DNA of 5,983 nt from positions 1 through 5,983 of the forward strand of contig OMUE01000125.1 in the NCBI GenBank assembly GCA_900314165.1, given 5' to 3'. Below, one piece after another: positions 1 to 5,191 of the stretch (position 1 is the stretch's first letter; every line of letters starts with the position of its first letter). The notes beneath the pieces are model-generated. The model was not told where the DNA came from. It was given only the letters and a program-made list of their open reading frames with translations, and searched no databases. The position numbers were made by a program, and so were the translations under genes. The DNA is from an uncultured Acidaminococcus sp. GTDB taxonomy: Bacteria > Bacillota_C > Negativicutes > Acidaminococcales > Acidaminococcaceae.

Positions 1-145
1 AATGCCCTACATGGAGGCTGTCCGCGGTGGGATCAAAGCCGATATAGAAGGTGATCTTTTCCTTTCCCAGCAGTTCTCTGATTTCATCCGGGTGGGACAT
101 CTGTTTCAGGTATCCCCGTTCTTCCAGTACATCCAATACGTTCAT
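1..145 (-). CDS. tyrS: Tyrosyl-tRNA synthetase, N-terminal fragment (runs off left edge)
   Basis: Class I aminoacyl-tRNA synthetase that charges tRNA-Tyr with tyrosine in the cytoplasm. Only the first 48 codons are in the window. The translation starts [16 protein letters not shown] and reaches [16 protein letters not shown] at residues 33-48. That is the tyrosine/ATP-binding strand followed by the HxGH version of the class I HIGH signature, in the exact arrangement of bacterial TyrS. The ATG at 143-145 is preceded by a perfect AGGAGG (153-158) at 7-nt spacing, so the start is secure. The mscL terminator hairpin ends only about 30 nt upstream. That leaves little room for a separate promoter and no room for a T-box leader, which many Bacillota tyrS genes carry. 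The KMSKS motif and C-terminal S4-like domain would lie outside the window. Confidence 0.95.
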   Translation of the reverse strand, partial: MNVLDVLEERGYLKQMSHPDEIRELLGKEKITFYIGFDPTADSLHVGH

Positions 146-173
146 GGAACATCCTCCTGTAGTGATATTTACG

Positions 174-216
174 CAAAAAGCCGGCTGGTCCGGCAAAAAC
201 GCCTGACCAGCCCGGC
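174..216 (-). terminator. Rho-independent terminator after mscL
   Basis: Read on the minus strand, the arms GGCTGGTC (205-212) and GACCAGCC (183-190) pair perfectly. After a one-base bulge at 213 they extend by three more GC pairs (180-182 with 214-216). The loop is 14 nt and a run of five T (175-179) follows directly. It begins 4 nt after the mscL stop codon, so it would end the transporter-VOC-mscL transcript. It also sits only about 30 nt before the tyrS start, so it could limit read-through into tyrS. Confidence 0.85.
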
Positions 217-219
217 CGG

Positions 220-663
220 TTATTTCTTGGGAATTTCAGACGTGCAGTGGGGGCACCGGGTTGCTTCCGGATCCACCGGCATTTTGCAGAATGGACACAG
301 GGTTGGTTCTGCCTTGGGTTCTTCTTTCTTGAACCGGTTCAGCAGGGAAATCAGGCAGAAAATCACAAAGGCCATGATGATGAAATCGATGACATTGGTG
401 ATGAAGCTGCCATAGGCGATCACCGGCAGATTGGCTGCCTTGGCTTCCGCCAGTGTGCTGACTTTCTTGCTGGACAGGTTGAGGAACAGATCGGAGAAAT
501 CCACCCCGCCGATCAGGATCCCCAGCGGCGGCATGATGATGTCATTGACGGCAGAAGATACGATCTTCCCGAAAGCACCCCCGATAATGACACCGACGGC
601 CATGTCCACCACATTGCCCCGGAGGGCAAACGCTTTAAATTCTTTCAAAAAACTTCCCATCAT
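220..663 (-). CDS. mscL: Large-conductance mechanosensitive channel MscL with C-terminal zinc ribbon
   Basis: Homopentameric inner-membrane channel that opens under membrane tension to release solutes during hypo-osmotic shock. The N-terminal helix and TM1 contain the family hallmark [17 protein letters not shown] (residues 12-28), followed by [18 protein letters not shown] (31-48). A periplasmic loop follows, then TM2 at about 80-108, preceded by [12 protein letters not shown] (83-94). The usual cytoplasmic tail is replaced or extended by a Lys/Glu linker and a treble of CPxC-type pairs: C123/C126 and C137/C140, a rubredoxin-like zinc ribbon. The total of 147 residues is near the family norm. 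Two ATGs are adjacent. The GGAG of the ribosome binding site lies 3 nt from the first and 6 nt from the second (658-660), so initiation at the second is likely. It is the last gene of the transporter-VOC-mscL run and is followed by a terminator. Confidence 0.96.
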   Translation of the reverse strand: MMGSFLKEFKAFALRGNVVDMAVGVIIGGAFGKIVSSAVNDIIMPPLGILIGGVDFSDLFLNLSSKKVSTLAEAKAANLPVIAYGSFITNVIDFIIMAFVIFCLISLLNRFKKEEPKAEPTLCPFCKMPVDPEATRCPHCTSEIPKK

Positions 664-666
664 ATT

Positions 667-672
667 CTCCCC
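667..672 (-). promoter_or_regulatory. mscL ribosome binding site that favours the second ATG
   Basis: The minus strand reads TAAGGGGAGAATATGATG. The GGGGAG directly follows the stop codon of the VOC gene. It gives 3-nt spacing to the ATG at 661-663 and 6-nt spacing to the ATG at 658-660. The second is the more normal distance. Its product would start MGSFLKEF, in line with the usual MscL N-terminus. The placement also suggests translational coupling to the upstream gene. Confidence 0.6.
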
Positions 673-1038
673 TTATTTTTTCGGCGGCAGGATTTCCAGC
701 CAGTAGTTGTCCGGATCCGTGATGAAGTAAATCCCCATGGCCGGATTTTCGAAGCAGATGCAGCCCATTTTCTCGTGTTTGGCATGGGCGGCGGCAAAAT
801 CATCGGTCTCAAAGGCCAGATGGAATTCGTTGTCCCCCAGGTTGTAGGGTTCCTTCCGGTCTTTCAACCAGGTCAGTTCCAGCAGATGGCTGGTCTGGTG
901 GTCTCCCAGATACACAATGGTGAAATCCGGGGTTTCGATCCGCCGGGTTTCTTCCAGGCCCAGGGCTTCCTTGTAGAAAGCCAGGGATTTCTGGAGATCC
1001 AGCACATTGAAGTTGTTGTGGACGAATTTAAAGTTCAT
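673..1038 (-). CDS. VOC-family metalloenzyme, glyoxalase I-like
   Basis: A 121-residue vicinal-oxygen-chelate protein with two beta-alpha-beta-beta-beta modules. Module one starts FVHNNFNVLDLQKSLAFYKE and module two starts at about residue 70 (NEFHLAFETDD). The four positions that bind the metal in GloA-type enzymes are all present: H7, E54 (LLELTW), H73 (FHLAFE) and E115 (YWLEILPP). The C-terminal DPDNYWLEI is typical of lactoylglutathione lyase relatives. The length matches single-domain bacterial glyoxalase I, which detoxifies methylglyoxal as its thiol adduct. Many Bacillota lack glutathione, so the actual substrate could be another thiol adduct or an unrelated small molecule. The start is supported by an AAGGA box 6 nt upstream of ATG. 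It lies 14 nt after the transporter gene and 9 nt before mscL, so it is probably co-transcribed with both. Confidence 0.88.
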   Translation of the reverse strand: MNFKFVHNNFNVLDLQKSLAFYKEALGLEETRRIETPDFTIVYLGDHQTSHLLELTWLKDRKEPYNLGDNEFHLAFETDDFAAAHAKHEKMGCICFENPAMGIYFITDPDNYWLEILPPKK

Positions 1039-1052
1039 GACAGTTCCTTTCT

Positions 1053-1982
1053 TCAGGCTGCCTTTTTCCGTTTGGAAATAATGGATAGGCAGGAGCCAAA
1101 CAGGATCAGGGCAATGCCCACGATCATATTCACCGTAATGGGTTCATCAATGACCAGCCAGGCCATGAAGGCGGTGAGAATGGGCTTGATGTAAAAGGCC
1201 AGAGAAGCCGTGGCCGGATCCGTATATTCCATGGCCAGAAAATAGCTGGCATAGCCCAGACCGGTGACCCCTACGGCGATGTAGGCCAGAGGCGGGATAT
1301 GGGCCGCCGTCAGTCCCCCCAGGATGGGGATGTCCGTAAACACCTTCAGCCCCAGGGACAGCATCAGGTCCCGCACCGGCGCAAAGGTGGAAATGCCAAT
1401 GAGCACCAGCATCTCCAAAGAACCGCACAGGAAGCTGAGACTGGTCATGGCAATGCCTCCGTAGCGCTGGGCATGTTTCCGTCCGGCAATGCCGTACAGG
1501 GCAAAAGTCATGGCGGACAGCAGGATCAGGATGATGCTCAGCTGGCTGCCGGTCATGTTCACCGGGTTCACGATGCAGACGATGCCGGCGAAACTGGCCA
1601 TCAGGGAAAAGATGGTCAGCTTGTCAATGGGCTCGCCCAAAAGGAAATAGGCAAAGAGCACCACGAACACCGGATTGCAGCTGAAGATGACCCCGTTGAC
1701 GGAAGCCTTCCCGTAGACAATGGCCATCTGGTACAGGATCATGCTGACCACGACCCCCAGGAAGCCGGAAAACAGGAAGAACTTCAGATCCTGTCCGTTC
1801 AGCTGGACATTCTTTTTCTTCAGGGCGCTGAAGGCCATGGGCATCAGCACCAGTCCCCCGATCAGGAACCGGAGGAAGGTGATCTGGATGGGATGGAACA
1901 TACCGCCAAAAAATTTCAGCGCCGTTTCCATGGTCCCAAACAGGAACGCAGTTACAAGGACGAAAATATACCCCTTATTCAT
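1053..1982 (-). CDS. EamA/DMT-superfamily transporter
   Basis: A 309-residue polytopic membrane protein of the drug/metabolite transporter superfamily, with ten predicted membrane segments in two EamA repeats (about 5-138 and 148-300). Each repeat ends with the usual signature. The first has SCNPVFVVLFAYFLLGEPI (101-119) and the second has YIKPILTAFMAWLVIDEPI (264-282), including the paired N/K-P and G/D-E-P elements. The tail ends in a positive cluster (KRKKAA). Family members export or import amino acids, nucleotides or sugars; the substrate cannot be read from sequence. The start is slightly odd: the nearest purine-rich box (AAGGAG) is 14 nt from the ATG, and an in-frame TGA lies 9 nt upstream, so no longer start exists. 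It is first in the transporter-VOC-mscL run. No clear promoter is visible in the 75-nt gap after murB, so transcription may continue from murB. Confidence 0.93.
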   Translation of the reverse strand: MNKGYIFVLVTAFLFGTMETALKFFGGMFHPIQITFLRFLIGGLVLMPMAFSALKKKNVQLNGQDLKFFLFSGFLGVVVSMILYQMAIVYGKASVNGVIFSCNPVFVVLFAYFLLGEPIDKLTIFSLMASFAGIVCIVNPVNMTGSQLSIILILLSAMTFALYGIAGRKHAQRYGGIAMTSLSFLCGSLEMLVLIGISTFAPVRDLMLSLGLKVFTDIPILGGLTAAHIPPLAYIAVGVTGLGYASYFLAMEYTDPATASLAFYIKPILTAFMAWLVIDEPITVNMIVGIALILFGSCLSIISKRKKAA

Positions 1983-2019
1983 AAGAATTCACTTGACTCC
2001 TTCCAGGATACGATCCCAA

Positions 2020-2043
2020 GGAAGCGTCGCGGAAGGCGTTTCC
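2020..2043. repeat. Imperfect 24-bp inverted repeat between murB and the transporter gene
   Basis: GGAAGCGTC and GGCGTTTCC can pair around a 6-nt loop (nine pairs with two G-U wobbles if read on the plus strand, with two mismatches on the minus strand). No T-run follows on the minus strand. It is therefore not a convincing terminator for murB; it might be an mRNA-processing or pausing structure, or chance. Confidence 0.35.
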
Positions 2044-2057
2044 CGGAAAACAGATGG

Positions 2058-2969
2058 TTACTTTTCGCCGATGATCCGGACTTCCGGTTCCAGCCACACG
2101 CCGCTCATGGCGTGGACCTTTTCCCGTACATCGTCCATCAGCTGGAGGATCTCCGAGGCCGTGGCGTGGCCCCGGTTCACCACAAAACCGGTATGCTTTT
2201 CCGATACCTGGGCATCCCCCACCCGGTAGCCCCGAAGGCCGGCCTGGTCGATGAGTGCCGCTGCAAAATATCCTGGAGGTCTCTTGAAAGTGCTTCCCGC
2301 ACTGGGGAAATTCAAAGGCTGTTTGCTTACCCGTTTCCGGGTCAATTCACTGATGCGTTCCCGGATGGCATCCGGATCATCCCGGGTCAGTTCCAGGGTG
2401 GCCCCCAGGATGATGTCCCCGCTGTCCATCACAGCGGAATGACGGTACCGGAATTCCATTTCCTCCCGGTTCAGGGTACGGAGTTCTCCCCCACCGTCCG
2501 CCACCGTCACAGAGCGGACCAGGTTGCCGATTTCGCCGCCATAGGCGCCGGCGTTCATCAAGATGGCTCCCCCCAGACTACCGGGGATCCCGGAAGCGAA
2601 TTCCAGCCCCGCCAGTCCTCCTTCGGCCGCCGCCGAAGCCAGCCGGGACAGGAGCACCCCCGCTTCCACCCGGATGGTGCAGCCCTGGATGGTCAGCTGC
2701 TTCAGACAGCTGCCCAGTTTCACCACACAGCCTCGGATCCCTTTGTCCAGGACCAGCAGGTTGGACCCGTTGCCGATCACCGTCAAAGGCACCTGCTGGG
2801 TGTGGATTTCCCGGAGCAGGCTGCACACATCCTCCCGGGTTTCCGGTTCCACCAGCAGGTCGGCGGGGCCGCCCACCCGGAAGGTGGTGTACCGTTCCAT
2901 GGGAGCATTGATCTGGAATTTGCCCGGCAGGCGTTCTTCCAGAAAGGAAAGTAAACCGGACATGGTCAT
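2058..2969 (-). CDS. murB: UDP-N-acetylenolpyruvoylglucosamine reductase (type II MurB)
   Basis: Cytoplasmic FAD enzyme of peptidoglycan precursor synthesis that uses NADPH to reduce UDP-GlcNAc-enolpyruvate to UDP-MurNAc. FAD-binding landmarks are clear: TTFRVGGPAD (28-37), IGNGSNLLV (65-73), GIPGSLGGA (127-135) and MNAGAYGGE (138-146). The catalytic region has YRHS (175-178, substrate-binding Arg), AGSTFKRP (224-231, with S226 as proton donor) and LEPEVRI (293-299) carrying the conserved Glu. The 303-residue length and AGSTFKRP form fit the short type II MurB of Bacillota. The ATG overlaps the stop of the YlbF-family gene by one base (TGATG). No strong ribosome binding site sits at normal distance, so translation is probably coupled. 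M3 is an alternative start. The downstream gap of 75 nt shows no T-run terminator. Confidence 0.97.
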   Translation of the reverse strand: MTMSGLLSFLEERLPGKFQINAPMERYTTFRVGGPADLLVEPETREDVCSLLREIHTQQVPLTVIGNGSNLLVLDKGIRGCVVKLGSCLKQLTIQGCTIRVEAGVLLSRLASAAAEGGLAGLEFASGIPGSLGGAILMNAGAYGGEIGNLVRSVTVADGGGELRTLNREEMEFRYRHSAVMDSGDIILGATLELTRDDPDAIRERISELTRKRVSKQPLNFPSAGSTFKRPPGYFAAALIDQAGLRGYRVGDAQVSEKHTGFVVNRGHATASEILQLMDDVREKVHAMSGVWLEPEVRIIGEK

Positions 2970-3304
2970 CAGTCCATGACTTCCTTTAAGGTATCGCTGA
3001 GGGTCTTGGACAGATCCCCGAACATCATCTGGAACCGGATATAGGCCTGGATGTATTCCCCGGCCACCGGGTTCAGCTGCAGCACATTGTACAGGTCCTG
3101 CATCTTTTTCACCTTGGCATCATCGGGTTTCTGGCCCTGGTACTGGGCGATTTCCAGTTCCTGTTTCTGTTTCAGGAAATCCTTCACCATGGATTCGGCA
3201 GAAGAATCCGTGGCCAGTTTCCCCTTGGCTTCCACCAGCACTTTATATTCATGGGATTCCTTAATGGCTTTGCAGAGATTGTTCATTTCATCATAGACAT
3301 TCAT
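2969..3304 (-). CDS. YlbF/YmcA-family regulator-like protein
   Basis: A 111-residue, largely helical soluble protein matching the Com_YlbF family in length and pattern. It begins MNVYDEMNNLCKAIKES, followed by the Lys/Ala-rich helix (KGKLATDSSAESMVKDFLKQ, residues 28-47) and the conserved core around KKMQDLYNVLQLNPVAGEYI (66-85). In Bacillus, YlbF acts with YmcA and YaaT in a complex that influences RNase Y, competence and biofilm formation. Whether this paralogue has that role cannot be told from sequence, since several YlbF-like proteins exist per genome. The start is secure: ATG at 3302-3304 with AGGAGG at 3313-3318, 8-nt spacing. It is the first gene after the promoter at 3333-3360 and overlaps murB by one base, so it leads a ylbF-like/murB operon. 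Confidence 0.85.
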   Translation of the reverse strand: MNVYDEMNNLCKAIKESHEYKVLVEAKGKLATDSSAESMVKDFLKQKQELEIAQYQGQKPDDAKVKKMQDLYNVLQLNPVAGEYIQAYIRFQMMFGDLSKTLSDTLKEVMD

Positions 3305-3332
3305 TGTTTGAACCTCCTAAAAATAGATTCAT

Positions 3333-3360
3333 ATCTTATTAATTCTGGAGAAAAGGTCAA
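3333..3360 (-). promoter_or_regulatory. Sigma-70-type promoter of the ylbF-like/murB operon
   Basis: On the minus strand, TTGACC (3355-3360, 5/6 to TTGACA) and TAAGAT (3333-3338, 4/6 to TATAAT) are separated by 16 nt. Transcription would begin near 3325, leaving a short leader with AGGAGG before the ATG at 3304. The surrounding bases are AT-rich. Confidence 0.7.
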
Positions 3361-3609
3361 GAATCTGCAGAAATCCACGGGCCTGTTTCATCAGGGGAAC
3401 GAAGTTATGTTTCGGTAACGAACGATGACGATTTCATTCGTAGAGAAATAATCATCTGCAAAAATCCAGGTTCAAAAGAAGACCGTTTAAAACTCGAAAA
3501 AAAATTGTCAAATAGTTCATATCCTACACAGAAAAAAATAGCTACAATCATCGGAACGTCTCAGTCAACTGTATCTAGAGATAAGCGTTCCAATCTATCG
3601 CTTTGGTAA
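3343..3609 (+). pseudogene. Decayed plus-strand gene ending in a helix-turn-helix; no start codon
   Basis: An 88-codon frame is open from just after a TAA (3340-3342) to TAA at 3607-3609. It reads like real protein: SYVSVTNDDDFIRREIIICK, then NPGSKEDRLKLEKKL, then PTQKKIATIIGTSQSTVSR near the end. The last part has the form of a helix-turn-helix (QKKIATIIGTSQSTVSRDK), typical of DNA-binding domains in transposases, resolvases, replication proteins and small regulators. No in-frame ATG or GTG exists. The only in-frame TTG (3505) has no ribosome binding site and would give 35 residues. Base composition is much more AT-rich than the flanks. Its first codons overlap the ylbF-like promoter, so homology probably begins further in. 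It is the only plus-strand coding signal here. I take it as the truncated 3' end of a mobile-element gene; the parent family is not recognised. Confidence 0.55.
3363..3468. repeat. Direct repeat pair, 15 bp, 14/15 identical
   Basis: ATCTGCAGAAATCCA at 3363-3377 recurs as ATCTGCAAAAATCCA at 3454-3468, 91 bp apart, with one mismatch. The second copy lies in the HTH remnant frame (encoding ICKNP); the first is in another frame relative to that reading. This fits a small duplication or rearrangement within the remnant. Confidence 0.55.
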
Positions 3610-3623
3610 TTTTTATATTCTTC

Positions 3624-3657
3624 AACGAGAGGGAGCTCAGAGGCTCCCTCTCGTTTT
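3624..3657 (+). terminator. Strong hairpin terminator following the HTH remnant
   Basis: A 13-bp perfect stem, AACGAGAGGGAGC (3624-3636) with GCTCCCTCTCGTT (3643-3655), encloses the loop TCAGAG. On the plus strand it ends in TTTT (3654-3657), giving terminator polarity in line with the plus-strand remnant that ends at 3609. On the minus strand no T-run follows, but the hairpin lies 15 nt after the stop of the 3670-4113 gene and might still protect or help end that transcript. Confidence 0.72.
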
Positions 3658-3669
3658 GTCCCCCGCTCC

Positions 3670-4113
3670 TCAAAGGCTGAAGAGGAAGGCGGGGACTTTT
3701 TCGTATTCGTTGCTCATGAGTTTCCGGCCGGACCCGTAAATTTCGGTCATTCCTTTCAAAGTGCAGCCCATCTGGGTAAATGACCAAGCCACCTGGATGG
3801 CGCTGGACCAGGTGGAGGAGAAGGTGAATTCCGTCACCCCAAATTCCCGGAAGGTTTCGAGGATCTTTTCTGGTTCCCGGTAGGTCCCGGAAAGGTCCAA
3901 CCGGCTGTTGCCGTGCTTTTTCATGTCGCTGTAAAGCCGCATCATGTCCCCAAAGGCTTCCCCCTCAGTCCGGACTTCCTGGAGAAGATCCTGGTAGGCA
4001 TCCTGGCAAGCATCCATGGTTTTTGCGTCCCCGGCTTTTTCTGCTGCCTCGAACTTTCTTTCCAGTTCCTCGTTCCGCCCGTAGAATCTTTCGATCATTT
4101 CCATCTTCGTCAT
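3670..4113 (-). CDS. Small accessory-element protein of unknown function
   Basis: A 147-residue soluble protein whose function I do not recognise. Residues 1-65 are highly charged and helical, probably a coiled coil (GRNEELERKFEAAEKAGDAK, 12-31, then DAYQDLLQEVRTEGEAF). A more conserved-looking C-terminal part contains TFSSTWSSAIQVAWSF (97-112), QMGCTLKGMTEIYG (114-127) and ends NEYEKVPAFLFSL. This resembles a hypothetical-protein family I associate from memory with conjugative elements and prophages of Bacillota; I cannot assign the family number with certainty. No signal peptide or membrane segment is apparent. The start has a strong AAGGAGG 8 nt upstream of the ATG. It has its own promoter inside the repeat at 4161-4191 and is the last gene of the element before the seam. 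Confidence 0.8.
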   Translation of the reverse strand: MTKMEMIERFYGRNEELERKFEAAEKAGDAKTMDACQDAYQDLLQEVRTEGEAFGDMMRLYSDMKKHGNSRLDLSGTYREPEKILETFREFGVTEFTFSSTWSSAIQVAWSFTQMGCTLKGMTEIYGSGRKLMSNEYEKVPAFLFSL

Positions 4114-4160
4114 TGTTTTTTCCTCCTTGTGATTGTGTATCTTTGCCTTTTGGCATGTAC

Positions 4161-4191
4161 ATTAATCACTCTAAAGGCACATAATAGCAAG
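4161..4191 (-). repeat. 31-bp element repeat, copy 1 (upstream of the 3670-4113 gene)
   Basis: Matches 5161-5191 at 28 of 31 positions, exactly 1000 bp apart. The core is ATCACTCTAAAGGC, two variable bases, then ATAATAGCAAG. Flanks outside the repeat differ, so this is a specific conserved signal and not a larger duplication. It lies in the leader/promoter region of a gene, ending 47 nt before the start codon. Confidence 0.85.
4181..4189 (-). promoter_or_regulatory. Extended -10 promoter for the 3670-4113 gene
   Basis: The minus strand reads TGC-TATTAT, an extended -10 (TGn) with TATTAT (5/6 to TATAAT). No good -35 is present at 17 nt (TAATTG), as extended -10 promoters tolerate. The start would be near 4174, giving a leader of about 60 nt before the AAGGAGG. 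Confidence 0.5.
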
Positions 4192-4213
4192 GGATTTTGA
4201 GAACAATTATCCG

Positions 4214-4447
4214 TTATTTTGTTTTTTTATTCAGTTTTTGGACTACATCCACCCCATGGATCACATTCAGGTGGGAACCGTTGTCCCAATCCACTAGAAT
4301 AGATCCCATATCATCCACCCCGGTTACCGTCCCTTTTGTCCCCAAAGGCGGGGCCTGGGAGTCATCCATCCGCACCAGGATAACCCGCGTCCCGGAAGGA
4401 TACTCTCTGCGTAGAAATTCTAGCATTTCTTTATTGGGAAACCGCAT
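4214..4447 (-). CDS. DUF4314-family protein
   Basis: A 77-residue cytoplasmic protein that I recognise as the DUF4314 type: an SH3-like beta-barrel domain common in phages and integrative elements of Bacillota. Diagnostic stretches are EYPSGTRVILVRMDD (15-29), PPLGTKGTVTGVDDMGSI (33-50) and LVDWDNGSHLNVIHGVD (51-67). Its molecular role is unknown. The open frame extends further upstream in the same phase, but that part is a shadow of the upstream gene. The start at 4445-4447 is chosen because MRFPNKEML is a natural N-terminus with GGAGGAGG 5 nt ahead. A GAG-rich alternative (MEEEKMRF) begins at 4462. It overlaps the end of the upstream gene by 17 nt, which implies translational coupling from a shared message. 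Confidence 0.85.
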   Translation of the reverse strand: MRFPNKEMLEFLRREYPSGTRVILVRMDDSQAPPLGTKGTVTGVDDMGSILVDWDNGSHLNVIHGVDVVQKLNKKTK

Positions 4448-5129
4448 CTTTTCCTCCTCCATCCCGATAGGCTGCGGACCCGCTGAGTTTTTCCAGCAGG
4501 ATCTTCCGGCAGTCTTTGTACTCCGATCCAATAAAGCCCAGCCGCAGGAGAAAACACCGGAAGGCGTATTTCTCATTGGGAACTTCATGTTCTTTGGCGG
4601 TGATCCGTTTGGACTTCTTGGCCATTTGGCAAAGAGCTGCCACCAGTTTGGTATATACCTGGGCCTTAGTGCTGTCAGCTTCATGGAACCAGGGGAAGGA
4701 AATCTTGCCATCTTCCCTTTGGATGGTCAGATCATCCGTACCCAAGGCCTTCTTGAAAAGTCCGGCCTTGGAGGCCACCAGGTTCTGGAGCTTAGCAAAG
4801 TCTTCTTCCGTTAAATTATCCGGAAGGGAAATGGTGAGGGTATCGACACCCTCCGTTTTAGGAGTTTCTTCCGGTTTCACCCCTTCTTCCAGGATGGGGA
4901 CTCTGTTTTCTGGCCGGAATCCTTTGACTGCCAGTTCCTGAACAACCTGTTGGAAAAGTGCCGCATCCTCACATTCCACCGTACCGGTCTCGCCGACCAT
5001 AATGCTGCCGATTTGATAGGCCTTGGTGGGAAGAAACAGGTATTTCGCACTTTCTCCCGTAATTTGGCTGATAGCATCCGCCAATTCCTTCCGTGCTGCA
5101 CCTTGTTTGTTGTATTCTGCCTTCATCAT
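4431..5129 (-). CDS. Phage-type 'virulence protein' family member, function unknown
   Basis: A 232-residue soluble protein resembling the phage and integrative-element family that databases often name 'virulence-related protein', a label not backed by a known activity. The N-terminal part (KAEYNKQGAARKELADAI, then ITGESAKYLFLPTKAYQIG at 23-41) is a compact domain. An acidic/proline linker follows (about 78-95). The C-terminal half carries the conserved features FPWFHE (145-150), the helix VYTKLVAALCQMAKKSKRIT (158-177) and NEKYAFRCFLLRLGFIG (185-201). The start has AGGAGG (5135-5140) with 5 nt to the first ATG and 8 nt to the second, so MK may be the true start. It is preceded by the 31-bp promoter repeat and overlaps the DUF4314 gene. 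The pairing of these two families next to a methyltransferase is usual for early or accessory modules of such elements. Confidence 0.82.
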   Translation of the reverse strand: MMKAEYNKQGAARKELADAISQITGESAKYLFLPTKAYQIGSIMVGETGTVECEDAALFQQVVQELAVKGFRPENRVPILEEGVKPEETPKTEGVDTLTISLPDNLTEEDFAKLQNLVASKAGLFKKALGTDDLTIQREDGKISFPWFHEADSTKAQVYTKLVAALCQMAKKSKRITAKEHEVPNEKYAFRCFLLRLGFIGSEYKDCRKILLEKLSGSAAYRDGGGKDAVSQ

Positions 5130-5160
5130 ATGTACCTCCTTAGGGTATTTTGGTACTGTT

Positions 5161-5191
5161 ATTCATCACTCTAAAGGCGAATAATAGCAAG
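5161..5191 (-). repeat. 31-bp element repeat, copy 2 (upstream of the 4431-5129 gene)
   Basis: Second copy of the repeat at 4161-4191 (28/31 matches). It lies between the methyltransferase stop (5214-5216) and the start at 5129. Mismatches are at its fourth, nineteenth and twentieth positions. In this copy TTATTC (5159-5164) and GAATAA (5179-5184) form a short inverted repeat absent from copy 1. Confidence 0.85.

Noticed and set aside
247..1194. Long plus-strand open frame of 315 codons across mscL, VOC and transporter genes
   Set aside because: It is antisense to three well-supported genes and its translation has low-complexity His/Gln-rich text with no family features.
1983..2057. Possible promoter (TATCCT) or terminator in the gap before the transporter gene
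   Set aside because: No matching -35 at a suitable distance, and the local inverted repeat lacks a T-run on the minus strand.
1299..2954. 551-codon plus-strand open frame opposite the transporter and murB genes
   Set aside because: It is the mirror of codon bias in murB and the transporter; the translation is rich in Gln, His and Pro with no domain pattern.
3401..3442. Short palindromic bits (GTTA...TAAC, TTCG...CGAA) as a recombinase site
   Set aside because: Arms of four bases occur easily by chance and no recombinase gene is in view.
3913..4200. Plus-strand frame with a hydrophobic stretch over the start of the 3670-4113 gene
   Set aside because: It is antisense to a gene with a good ribosome binding site, and its C-terminal ITLKAHNSK simply translates the promoter repeat, as the matching plus frame at 5150 does.
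4462..4711. Extended N-terminus of the DUF4314 gene in the same frame
   Set aside because: The extension reads like an out-of-frame translation of the upstream gene, while a strong ribosome binding site precedes the ATG at 4447.
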